Shown here: piece by piece, positions 7,089 through 14,488 of the stretch
Layout of the letters: each line of letters starts with the position of its first letter
Position numbering within the stretch: the first letter of the stretch is position 1
NCBI GenBank assembly: GCA_023433265.1
Contig: JAEZDR010000072.1
Span: 1 to 41,974 of the forward strand
Direction of reading: 5' to 3'
Origin: Bacteroidota bacterium
GTDB taxonomy: Bacteria > Bacteroidota > Bacteroidia > Chitinophagales > Chitinophagaceae
Length of the DNA stretch: 41,974 nt
Notes under the pieces: generated by a model
What the model was told of the DNA's origin: nothing
The model's database searches: none
What the model saw: the letters and a program-made list of their open reading frames with translations, nothing else
Program-made: the position numbers and the translations under genes

Positions 7089-8156
7089 ATGATAGGTACT
7101 AAATTAATGAAAGGAAACGAAGCGATGGCTGAAGCTGCTATACAAGCCGGCTGTGACGCGTACTTCGGTTATCCAATCACACCTCAGTCCGAAGTGCTGG
7201 AATACCTTGCGAGAGAAATGCCCAAACATAACAGGATAGTGTTGCAAGCTGAAAGCGAAGTAGCATCTATTAATATGGTGCATGGTGCAGCCGGAGCCGG
7301 TTTCAGGGCTATGACCAGCTCTTCGTCGCCCGGTATAAGCCTTATGGCTGAAGGAATTTCCTACATAGCCGGGGCCGAGCTGCCCTGCCTTTTGGTGAAT
7401 GTAAACCGAGCGGGTCCGGGACTTGGTACTATACAACCTGGTCAGGGCGATTATTTCCAGTGCGTAAAGGGAGGAGGCCATGGCGACTACAGGATGATTG
7501 TTCTGGCGCCGAACTCGGTGCAGGAAATGGCAGACCATGTATTTCTAGGATTTGACCTGGCAGACAAATATCGCAACCCGGTGATGATGCTTTCAGATGG
7601 AGCGATTGGTCAGATGATGGAGAAAGTAACGTTTAGAGAATACCAAAAACCTGAAGTAGATAAAAGCTGGGCAACGGTAGGGAAACCTAAGACAAGAAAG
7701 CGGAACTTCATTACATCATTGCATATTCAGCCTGAACAGCTTGAAAAGCATAACCTGAAGCTCGTGGAAAAATACAGGGAAATGGAGCGGAATGAGGTTA
7801 GATGGGAGGAGGTTCAGACAGAAGATGCAGAGTTCATCTTTGTGGCTTATGGTTTAAGTGCCAGGATTTGCCAGAAGTCTGTTGACATTGCAAGGTCCAA
7901 AGGGATAAAGGTGGGACTTGTTCGCCCCATTACATTGTTCCCCTATCCATACAAGCGTATAAACGAACTGGCCGATAAGGTTAAGCTGATGCTTAGTGTA
8001 GAACTCAACAGCGGGCAGATGGTAGAAGATGTAAGGTTGGGAGTAAATGGAAAAGTACCTGTAGAATTTTATGGTAAGCTAGGTGGATTAATCTTCACCC
8101 CGGAAGAGATCGTTCAACATTTAGAAACATTAATCAACTTTTATCATGCCAACTGA
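7089..8156 (+). CDS. vorB: 2-oxoacid:ferredoxin oxidoreductase, alpha subunit (VorB type)
   Basis: The 355-residue alpha subunit opens with KLMKGNEAMAEAAIQAGCDA and FGYPITPQSEVLEYLA, the pyrimidine-binding (Pyr) domain signature of this enzyme class, and continues through QAESEVASINMVHGAAGAG. The C-terminal half is the transketolase C-like domain (FIFVAYGLSARICQKSVDIA). It closely fits the '3-methyl-2-oxobutanoate dehydrogenase subunit VorB' group, which oxidatively decarboxylates 2-oxoacids to acyl-CoA with ferredoxin as acceptor. Its stop overlaps the start of the beta subunit gene by 11 bases, so the two are probably translationally coupled. Substrate (2-oxoisovalerate versus 2-oxoglutarate) is inferred, not proven. 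Confidence 0.88.
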   Translation: MIGTKLMKGNEAMAEAAIQAGCDAYFGYPITPQSEVLEYLAREMPKHNRIVLQAESEVASINMVHGAAGAGFRAMTSSSSPGISLMAEGISYIAGAELPCLLVNVNRAGPGLGTIQPGQGDYFQCVKGGGHGDYRMIVLAPNSVQEMADHVFLGFDLADKYRNPVMMLSDGAIGQMMEKVTFREYQKPEVDKSWATVGKPKTRKRNFITSLHIQPEQLEKHNLKLVEKYREMERNEVRWEEVQTEDAEFIFVAYGLSARICQKSVDIARSKGIKVGLVRPITLFPYPYKRINELADKVKLMLSVELNSGQMVEDVRLGVNGKVPVEFYGKLGGLIFTPEEIVQHLETLINFYHAN

Positions 8157-8943
8157 TATATTGAAAGAACCCGTAACACCTATTCCCTTTAAAGATGAGG
8201 AATACGAGGTGGTGTATCAAAAACCCACCACTATGGTGGATGTGCCTATGCACTATTGTCCTGGTTGCGCCCATAGCTTAGTTCACAAGTTGGTGATGGA
8301 AGCGGTGGAAGAATTGGACATACAGCAGCAAACAGTGGGCGTTGCCCCTGTGGGCTGCGCGGTTTTTGCGTACGAGTATATGGACGTTGACATGCAGCAG
8401 GCGCCCCATGGAAGAGCGTGTGCAGTTGCAACCGGCATTAAAAGGTTGTTACCAGAGCAGTATGTTTTTACTTACCAGGGCGATGGAGACCTTGCGGCTA
8501 TTGGTATAGCGGAAACGCTTCATGCCGTTAACAGGGGAGAGAACATACTCATTGTATTTATCAACAATGCTGTGTACGGCATGACGAGTGGACAAATGGC
8601 CCCGACTACTTTACCTGGCATGTGGACCACTACAAGTCCCTGCGGACGTGATGTAGATTTTTATGGCCAGCCCATTAAAGTTGCAGAATTATTGTCGCAG
8701 CTACCCGGTGCGCTTTATGTAACCCGGCAATCAGTACATAATTCCAATGCGGTGCGCAAAGCACGTAAAGCATTGGTAAACGCTCTGAAATACCAGAAAA
8801 CACATCATGGTACTTCAATAGTAGAAATAATTGGCAATTGCCCCAGTAACTGGAAGATGACGCCCCTGGAAACCCAAAAGTTCATTGAAGAAGACATGGT
8901 GAAAGCGTTTCCGTTGGGTGATGTTAAAGTACCTAAACAATAA
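8146..8943 (+). CDS. vorA: 2-oxoacid:ferredoxin oxidoreductase, beta (TPP-binding) subunit
   Basis: This 265-residue protein binds thiamine diphosphate. It has the HYCPGCAHSL motif near residue 37, VAPVGCAVFAYEY, and the TPP/Mg2+ motif GDGDLAAIGIAET followed by FINNAVYGMTSGQMAPTT. The GQMAPTT segment is typical of the VorA/KorB branch. It pairs with the alpha subunit to form the catalytic core. The ATG lies inside the end of the alpha gene (11-base overlap). The gamma gene follows 22 bases downstream. The subunit is complete, with no sign of truncation. Confidence 0.88.
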   Translation: MPTDILKEPVTPIPFKDEEYEVVYQKPTTMVDVPMHYCPGCAHSLVHKLVMEAVEELDIQQQTVGVAPVGCAVFAYEYMDVDMQQAPHGRACAVATGIKRLLPEQYVFTYQGDGDLAAIGIAETLHAVNRGENILIVFINNAVYGMTSGQMAPTTLPGMWTTTSPCGRDVDFYGQPIKVAELLSQLPGALYVTRQSVHNSNAVRKARKALVNALKYQKTHHGTSIVEIIGNCPSNWKMTPLETQKFIEEDMVKAFPLGDVKVPKQ

Positions 8944-8965
8944 CCTGTAAAATAAAGGAGTCAGT

Positions 8966-9532
8966 ATGTTAGAGGAACTAATTATTGCCGGTTTTGGTGG
9001 GCAGGGTGTTCTATCAATGGGGATGACGCTTGCCTATGCTGGTATGGTAGAAGACAAAGAAATATCGTGGATGCCGTCTTATGGCCCGGAAATGAGAGGT
9101 GGTACAGCCAACTGTATCATTATTGTTTCAGCGGCAAAAATAAGTTCGCCCATTATTTCGACGTTCGATTCTGCCATCGTGTTAAACCAGCCATCTATGG
9201 ACAAGTTTGCTCCAAGGGTGAAGCCCGGAGGACTGTTGCTTTATGAAAAAAGCAGCGTTGTGCATCCCAGCAAACGCGATGACATTGAGGTTATTGGCTT
9301 ATGTGCTGTGGAAGAAGCTATGAAAATGGGAAATCCAAAGGTGATGAACATGATTATGTTGGGCGCTTACCTCCAGCTAAAGCGGGTGGTTGAGAACGAT
9401 TCTATCATGGAGGCTTTGACTAAAGTGTTACCGGAGAAATACCACAAGCTGTTAGGCATTAACGAACAAGCCTTGGTAAGGGGCGAACAGTTGATTCATG
9501 ATTTACGCGAGCCTGTTTTTATGGTTTGTTAA
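8966..9532 (+). CDS. vorC: 2-oxoacid:ferredoxin oxidoreductase, gamma subunit
   Basis: This 188-residue subunit opens with LEELIIAGFGGQGVLSMG, the glycine-rich signature of the gamma (POR_C/catalytic gamma) domain, followed by SYGPEMRGGTANC, the other family hallmark. It completes the delta-alpha-beta-gamma set. Unlike most genes here it has a strong Shine-Dalgarno-like sequence, AAAGGAG at 8954-8960, five bases before the ATG, which is uncommon in Bacteroidota and may set its level relative to the coupled upstream genes. A stem-loop terminator follows at 9589. Confidence 0.87.
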   Translation: MLEELIIAGFGGQGVLSMGMTLAYAGMVEDKEISWMPSYGPEMRGGTANCIIIVSAAKISSPIISTFDSAIVLNQPSMDKFAPRVKPGGLLLYEKSSVVHPSKRDDIEVIGLCAVEEAMKMGNPKVMNMIMLGAYLQLKRVVENDSIMEALTKVLPEKYHKLLGINEQALVRGEQLIHDLREPVFMVC

Positions 9533-9588
9533 GCAGGCTAGTTAAATGAAAGACAGGTGTTGATGTTCCTCTTCCTTCCTATAAATAC

Positions 9589-9616
9589 GGCAGGATCCTT
9601 ACGGATCCTGCCTTTT
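9589..9616 (+). terminator. Rho-independent terminator of the oxidoreductase operon
   Basis: A perfect 10-bp stem GGCAGGATCC (9589-9598) and GGATCCTGCC (9603-9612) encloses a TTAC loop and is followed by TTTT. It lies 56 bases after the gamma-subunit stop. Confidence 0.9.
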
Positions 9617-9923
9617 AATTTGTCCTGATGCGATAATTGCCTTTTTTTAAAACAGTGTTGAGATCAACCCGTTTATAACCAATTGCTATACGAGAAAAAC
9701 ACTTTTAGTTAGTCTTCAGCGGTTCGCCCCTTTTAGGTATTGTAGAGACTGTTTTCGTTCTCATCCATATGAAAAGCAGTTGTTTTAAAGTTTAGCGGGA
9801 ATGAGAACAAACCCGCGTTAAATTGTATCCCCCTAATGAATGTTATTGTTCAGTGCAAACATAGAGATAGCCAACAGCACATGCAACGGGAAAAACACCC
9901 TAATTGTATGTGGAATTCTACGG
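9617..9923. other. Intergenic region with a spaced inverted repeat
   Basis: No gene is supported in this spacer between the oxidoreductase terminator and the 3' end of the PepSY-like gene. It contains GTTCTCAT (9757-9764) and ATGAGAAC (9801-9808), an 8-bp inverted repeat with a 36-base spacer, plus poly-T at 9650-9656. A short minus-strand frame at 9833-10021 overlaps the next gene and is judged spurious. Confidence 0.4.
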
Positions 9924-10355
9924 TTAATCGTCAACCATCTTACCATCAGTATTAAAACGAAGAAACTTCTTCTGTATCTTGTTTTTCTCAACGAAGATGC
10001 GGTAGTATAGACCGTCTTCATGATCCTTAACTTCAGCTACTGAACCTTTTTCCCAATCGGAATATTTACTCTTATCAAATGATGATTTCACAACAGCAGG
10101 CAGTTGTTGCCATTGCATAGACTTCTCCGTTTTCTTTAAGGCCCCCTTGCCGGTGAAGCTTGCTTTATAACTGATATTGTCGAGCTTAAAGCTTGCTTCA
10201 AAGTTGGCCAAATTATCTTTCCATTCAACGGCAGTGGCACCTGGAAATTCAGCTTTAAAGGCGGAGGTTACCTCAGCAGGTACTTTCCTTATTTGCCCAA
10301 AGCTTAGGACAGCAAACATTGAGCAGGCTAAAACAGTTGACAGGAACTTTTTCAT
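9924..10355 (-). CDS. Secreted PepSY-like domain protein
   Basis: From ATG 10355 the protein has 143 residues, beginning with a signal peptide (MKKFLSTVLACSMFAVLSFGQ). The mature part, with VPAEVTSAFKAEFPGATAVEWK, followed by YKASFTGKGALKKTE and a second LPAVVKSSFDKSKYSDWEKG unit, matches the putative PepSY-like (DUF2874 / beta-lactamase-inhibitor-like) fold common in Bacteroidota. Such proteins are periplasmic or exported and of unknown role. A longer frame from about 10433 only adds an unlikely leader before the signal peptide. It appears to be a single transcription unit, 112 bases from rnhA upstream. Confidence 0.78.
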   Translation of the reverse strand: MKKFLSTVLACSMFAVLSFGQIRKVPAEVTSAFKAEFPGATAVEWKDNLANFEASFKLDNISYKASFTGKGALKKTEKSMQWQQLPAVVKSSFDKSKYSDWEKGSVAEVKDHEDGLYYRIFVEKNKIQKKFLRFNTDGKMVDD

Positions 10356-10467
10356 AGTATAAAGACTTTGGGAGTATGCCTGCAAAAAATGTTCCTCTGC
10401 TGTGAAACGGCAGTAAGAGAAATGACGTTTCATCTATACTGGCATCCAATAAGAGGCAAAAAGCAGT

Positions 10468-10965
10468 TTAATAGTCTAATGTGGCTGTAATGCCCCCTCC
10501 AGGGGATTCATAGCCTTCGTCAACCAAAAGGTTATTGCTATCTGCAGCTTCTGTTGCTAATTGATCGCAACGGTTGTTAAACGGATTGTCTGCATGTCCC
10601 TTAACCCAAACGAATTTGATTTTAAAGTTCTTAGCGAGGTGGTAGAAGCGCATCCATAAATCTTTGTTCTTTTTGCCTCCCTTAAAGTTTGTACGCACCC
10701 AGTTATTTAACCAGCCTTCTTCCACAGCTTTTACTACATACTGGCTATCGCTGTAGATGGTAAGGGGTATATGTTTTTTTGTAAGAGACTCCAGAGCAGA
10801 AATTACTGCCAGCAATTCCATTCGGTTGTTGGTGGTGAGCCTGTAGCCGGCAGATAATTCTTTGCGCTTGTCGCCCCACATAAGAATAGCTCCATAGCCA
10901 CCGGGGCCGGGGTTGCCCCGTGCAGCACCGTCAGTGTATATGATAAGCGGATGAGATTGTTGCAT
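10468..10965 (-). CDS. rnhA: Ribonuclease HI
   Basis: This 165-residue RNase HI cuts the RNA strand of RNA:DNA hybrids in the cytoplasm. The catalytic acidic residues are all visible: D12 (IIYTDGAARGNPGPGG), E50 (NNRMELLAV), D73 (IYSDSQYV) and D134 (NRCDQLA), with the flexible-loop histidine H124 in VKGHADN. A basic-protrusion-like segment (NFKGGKKNKDLW) is present. Its ATG overlaps the stop of the PhzF-family gene by one base (TAATG), so it is probably translationally coupled and part of a three-gene operon. Confidence 0.95.
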   Translation of the reverse strand: MQQSHPLIIYTDGAARGNPGPGGYGAILMWGDKRKELSAGYRLTTNNRMELLAVISALESLTKKHIPLTIYSDSQYVVKAVEEGWLNNWVRTNFKGGKKNKDLWMRFYHLAKNFKIKFVWVKGHADNPFNNRCDQLATEAADSNNLLVDEGYESPGGGITATLDY

Positions 10966-11744
10966 TAGATGTAGTACTCGCCTTTCATGTAAAGCACAGC
11001 ATTACCTGCCATGGTCACCCTATCACCAAGATACTTGCACCACAGGTAACCACCCCTTGCTGAAAGTTGTCGCGCGGTTAGGTCGGATTTATTTAGATGC
11101 TTGCTCCAATAAGGAATCAGTGTGCTATGAGCTGATCCTGTAACAGGATCCTCTCCAATTACACTGTTAGGAACAAAGAAGCGGGATACAAAATCCACAT
11201 CAGTGCCAGGCGCCGTAACAATGACGCCCAAGGCGTTTAGCCGGTTCATAACCGCATAGTCAGGAACAAGTGAACGGACGTCTTCCTCTGACTCGTAGAG
11301 CAAGAAATAGTCCCTTGATTTTAGTACCTCTACAGGCTTCTTGTTAAAGCAATCTGATATGCCTTCGGGTGTTTCTACCTGTTGGGGCATCCTGGCAGGG
11401 AAGTTCAGCTCAATTTTGTCACCTTTACGTTCTACAACAAGCTGGCCGCTCATGCTGTTTAGGTTCAGCGAAAGCGCATCTTCCTCATAAAAATTGAAAA
11501 TTATGTAGGCAGAAGCGAGTGTTGCGTGCCCGCATAGATCTACCTCAACTTCAGGTGTAAACCAACGTATGTGATACTCGCCATCTTTTTTGATAAAGAA
11601 GGCGGTTTCGGACAGATTATTTTCAAACGCAAGCTTTTGCATCAGGTCTGTTGGGAGCCATTCAGTCAAAGGACAAACAGCCGCCGGATTGCCTCCAAAC
11701 ACCTTTTCTGCAAAAGCATCTACCTGGAAAATCGGATAGTTCAT
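10965..11744 (-). CDS. PhzF-family isomerase/epimerase
   Basis: This 259-residue protein belongs to the PhzF (diaminopimelate-epimerase-fold) family. Family marks are the start PIFQVDAF, GGNPAAVCPL (residues 17-26), NNLSETAFF with the conserved glutamate E46, WFTPEVEVDLCGHATLA and EDPVTGSAH. Known PhzF isomerises a phenazine precursor, but most chromosomal relatives act on unknown small molecules, and no phenazine genes are nearby. It starts 13 bases after the carboxyltransferase gene and overlaps rnhA by one base, suggesting one operon. Confidence 0.88.
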   Translation of the reverse strand: MNYPIFQVDAFAEKVFGGNPAAVCPLTEWLPTDLMQKLAFENNLSETAFFIKKDGEYHIRWFTPEVEVDLCGHATLASAYIIFNFYEEDALSLNLNSMSGQLVVERKGDKIELNFPARMPQQVETPEGISDCFNKKPVEVLKSRDYFLLYESEEDVRSLVPDYAVMNRLNALGVIVTAPGTDVDFVSRFFVPNSVIGEDPVTGSAHSTLIPYWSKHLNKSDLTARQLSARGGYLWCKYLGDRVTMAGNAVLYMKGEYYI

Positions 11745-11757
11745 TACATTCCTGCTT

Positions 11758-13386
11758 TTATACCTGGAACATTCCTAAGTTAAATTGCGGCATTGCCGGT
11801 TGGTGGTTTGCCGCATTAATTCCTTCTGAAATAAGTTGACGAGTTTCTAACGGATCGATGATTGCATCCACCCAAAGCCTGGCTGCTGCGTAATAGGGAG
11901 TGGTTTGCTTTTCGTACTTGCTTTTAATTTTATCCAGGAGTTCTTTTTCTTCTTCTGCGCTAACTTCCTTTCCTTTAGATTTCATGCCAGCCACCTGTAT
12001 TTGCAGAAGCGTTTTAGCCGCTTGTTCACCGCCCATGACGGCTATTTTAGCTGAAGGCCAGGCATAGATAAAGCGAGGATCGTAAGCTTTTCCGCACATA
12101 GCATAATTGCCCGCGCCATAACTATTACCAACAATTATTGTGATTTTGGGTACGACTGAATTGGAGACAGCATTTACAAGCTTTGCGCCATCCTTAATGA
12201 TCCCGGAATGCTCGCTGCGGCTTCCTACCATGAAGCCTGTAACATCCTGCAGGAAAATAAGTGGAATACGCTTTTGGTTGCAATTCATAATGAACCGTGC
12301 AGCCTTATCTGCACTGTCATTATAGATTACGCCGCCAAGTTGCATTTCGCCTTTTTTGTTTTTTATGATGAGACGTTGGTTTGCTACAATACCAACTGCC
12401 CATCCATCTATACGTGCATATCCACAGACTATTGTTTTACCATAGTCTTCTTTAAACTGCTCAAACTCGCTATTGTCAACCAGCCGCTCAATTATATCAA
12501 TAATGTTATAGGGTTTGGCATTACCCTCAGGCATGATGGAATATAGATCCTGTTCGTTTTTCAGGGGAGCGACGGGCTTAATCCTGTCAAAGCCGGCTTG
12601 CGGCTTGTCGCCCATCATGCTCATCATCATTTTGATGTGATCAAGACATTCTTGCTCAGTTTTGAATTTATAGTCAGCAATTCCTGAAATTTCTGTGTGA
12701 GTTACTGCACCGCCCAATGTTTCGGTATCAACGTTTTCACCTATTGCTGCTTTTACAAGATATGGACCGGCAAGGTAGATGGAACCGTTTTCTTCTACCA
12801 TTAAAGTTTCATCGCTCATGATAGGAAGGTAAGCCCCACCTGCAACACATGCACCCATAACCGCTGCGATTTGCGGAATACCCATGGCACTTATTTTGGC
12901 ATTGTTGCGAAAGATGCGACCAAAGTGTTCTTTATCCGGAAATATTTCATCCTGCATAGGAAGGAATACCCCCGCGCTATCAACGAGGTAAATGATAGGC
13001 AGGTTATTTTCCATAGCAATTTCCTGCATTCTAAGGTTCTTCTTACCTGTTATTGGGAACCAGGCACCAGCTTTTACTGTTTGATCGTTGGCTACTATGA
13101 CACACTGCCTACCGCTAACATATCCCACACCAGCCACGGTACCGCCCCCGGGGCATCCACCATATTCATGATACATGTCGAAACCGGCAAAGGCACCTAT
13201 CTCTGTAAAATAGGAATCTTTGTCTACAAGGTATTCAATACGCTGCCGGGGCGTGAGTTTGCCTTTTTCTTTTTGTTTTTCCTGCACTTTAATGCCGCCG
13301 CCATGTTTAATCTTGTCGAGGTGGTGTTTTACAGTGCTAAGGCTAAGTTTCATCCAATCTTCGTTCCTGTTGTTCTCTATATTCAT
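11758..13386 (-). CDS. Acyl-CoA carboxylase carboxyltransferase (methylcrotonyl-CoA carboxylase beta-like)
   Basis: The protein (542 residues from ATG 13386) is a biotin-dependent carboxyltransferase. It contains RQRIEYLVD, the oxyanion-type glycine motifs GACVAGGAYLPIMSD and GNSYGAGNYAMCG, and the C-terminal subdomain YAWPSAKIAVMGGEQAA. The sequence RIFRNNAKISAMGIPQIAAV is typical of the methylcrotonyl-CoA carboxylase branch (leucine breakdown). No biotin carboxylase or biotin carrier gene lies nearby, so its partner must be elsewhere. An upstream TTG (13398) would add four residues, but ATG 13386 sits well behind a promoter box. It is the first gene of a probable operon with phzF-like and rnhA. 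Confidence 0.87.
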   Translation of the reverse strand: MNIENNRNEDWMKLSLSTVKHHLDKIKHGGGIKVQEKQKEKGKLTPRQRIEYLVDKDSYFTEIGAFAGFDMYHEYGGCPGGGTVAGVGYVSGRQCVIVANDQTVKAGAWFPITGKKNLRMQEIAMENNLPIIYLVDSAGVFLPMQDEIFPDKEHFGRIFRNNAKISAMGIPQIAAVMGACVAGGAYLPIMSDETLMVEENGSIYLAGPYLVKAAIGENVDTETLGGAVTHTEISGIADYKFKTEQECLDHIKMMMSMMGDKPQAGFDRIKPVAPLKNEQDLYSIMPEGNAKPYNIIDIIERLVDNSEFEQFKEDYGKTIVCGYARIDGWAVGIVANQRLIIKNKKGEMQLGGVIYNDSADKAARFIMNCNQKRIPLIFLQDVTGFMVGSRSEHSGIIKDGAKLVNAVSNSVVPKITIIVGNSYGAGNYAMCGKAYDPRFIYAWPSAKIAVMGGEQAAKTLLQIQVAGMKSKGKEVSAEEEKELLDKIKSKYEKQTTPYYAAARLWVDAIIDPLETRQLISEGINAANHQPAMPQFNLGMFQV

Positions 13387-13405
13387 AAGCAAGTACAATA
13401 GGCGA

Positions 13406-13413
13406 CAAAGATA
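13406..13413 (-). promoter_or_regulatory. Promoter -7 box upstream of the carboxyltransferase operon
   Basis: TATCTTTG on the minus strand is an exact TAnnTTTG match 19 bases before ATG 13386. It probably drives the carboxyltransferase-PhzF-rnhA operon. Confidence 0.5.
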
Positions 13414-13478
13414 GGGGAGCAGCTAACTACAGCAGTAAACATAAAAGGGATATCTAAAACAAACGAAAGTAATGATTA

Positions 13479-13781
13479 CTACATACCCCTGCCACCGGTA
13501 AGTGTGCTATAAAGCAGTGGTGCAAACTGCCGAAGAAAAGCGCCAATGCCAATGCTGAGCAGAATGATAACGGAAGGCAAAAGAACAAAGGTTACGATGC
13601 GGTAGAAAGGAATGTGACTAACATACATAAAGATCCACTCAATGGAATAGGTGATGAGAGGAGCGTGGAGGGCGTCAAAACCTAAACTTAGCAGAGGTAA
13701 AGGGTTGCATAACGCGCAGAAAGAAAGGTAGAAAGCTTTAGTAAGATAGCAAAGGGCAAGAAAGTTCAGCTCGAGGTGTGT
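13479..13781 (-). pseudogene. Possible remnant of a hydrophobic membrane protein, no start codon
   Basis: In the 426-base gap between two minus-strand genes, one minus frame is open for 100 codons, from just after a TAA (13782-13784) to a TAG at 13479-13481. The translation is strongly hydrophobic with two or three possible membrane segments, for example RIVTFVLLPSVIILLSIGIG, and a basic end. The only ATG is at 13628, leaving 49 residues. The composition looks protein-like, so this may be a decayed gene or a gene with an unusual start. I do not recognise the family. Confidence 0.3.
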
Positions 13782-13812
13782 TTACCAGTACGTGTTGCCC
13801 TTTACGCGGTAA

Positions 13813-14370
13813 TTAGAAATTGAGCAGTTTAGCCTCTGCTATACCATCTTTGATAGTTATGATGAAGTATTGATTATAAACGTTCTCCGGCCATTCTTTG
13901 TACTTGTTTTCTTTGATGAAAAAGTTGGCCAGGGCTGGAATAGTATTAGAATGTCCTACAACAACTATGACGCTTGAGATGCCGGATAATAATTTTTCGA
14001 CAAGTTCCTGGGGCTTCCCAGGATCGTAAACTTCGGTTGAAACATTGGCAGATCCCGTTTCTTCGTCCTGGGCTTTTTCTCCTGACAGATTTTTGAGCGT
14101 GCTTTCGGTAGCAATTATGGCTGCTGTGGAGGCGGTTCTTTTGTACGGGGTGGTGAAAATGGCAATGCGATCGCCAGCGACCACCTTTCCCATCCGTTCT
14201 GCAGTTTTCTTGCCCTGTTCGCTTAAACCAGGATCTGAAGTCATCATGTTCGGGTCTCCGGATAAAACAACTTCTTTTTCCGCATGCCTAAAGAGGTAGA
14301 TGGTTTTAAGCTGGGCAGAAGTAAAAAGGGAGACCATCAAGGAACAAGCAAGACAAAGCAAAGTTTTCAT
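13813..14370 (-). CDS. Exported histidine phosphatase family protein
   Basis: From ATG 14370 the protein has 185 residues with a signal peptide ending near TSAQ (residue 20). It then has the histidine-phosphatase motif LFRHAEK, whose H29 would be the phosphorylated residue, a TTPYKRTASTA segment with the second arginine, and VVVGHSNTIPAL with the C-terminal catalytic histidine. The family includes phosphoglycerate mutase-like and phytase/SixA-like enzymes. Its secretion suggests a periplasmic phosphatase, substrate unknown. An upstream TTG (14391) overlaps the promoter box and is rejected as the start. It is divergent from rimO. Confidence 0.85.
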   Translation of the reverse strand: MKTLLCLACSLMVSLFTSAQLKTIYLFRHAEKEVVLSGDPNMMTSDPGLSEQGKKTAERMGKVVAGDRIAIFTTPYKRTASTAAIIATESTLKNLSGEKAQDEETGSANVSTEVYDPGKPQELVEKLLSGISSVIVVVGHSNTIPALANFFIKENKYKEWPENVYNQYFIITIKDGIAEAKLLNF

Positions 14371-14388
14371 AAAAGCTGGTTGAGCAAC

Positions 14389-14396
14389 CAAAGTTA
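14389..14396 (-). promoter_or_regulatory. Promoter -7 box upstream of the histidine phosphatase gene
   Basis: TAACTTTG on the minus strand is an exact TAnnTTTG match, 18 bases before ATG 14370, in the shared divergent region with rimO. Confidence 0.5.
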
Positions 14397-14471
14397 GATG
14401 AATGTTAACGGCAGGCCATGACGAACATCAACTTTAAGCTTTCCTGCACCTGTTTCGAGGGGCTGCTTTAT

Positions 14472-14479
14472 TACCTTTG
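14472..14479 (+). promoter_or_regulatory. Promoter -7 box upstream of rimO
   Basis: TACCTTTG exactly matches TAnnTTTG and ends nine bases before the rimO ATG at 14489. It overlaps the alternative TTG start at 14477, which argues against that start. Confidence 0.5.
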
Positions 14480-14488
14480 CAGCTCGTT

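Noticed and set aside
9833..10021. 62-codon minus-strand frame
   Set aside because: Overlaps the 3' end of the PepSY-like gene in another frame and shows no signal peptide or motif.
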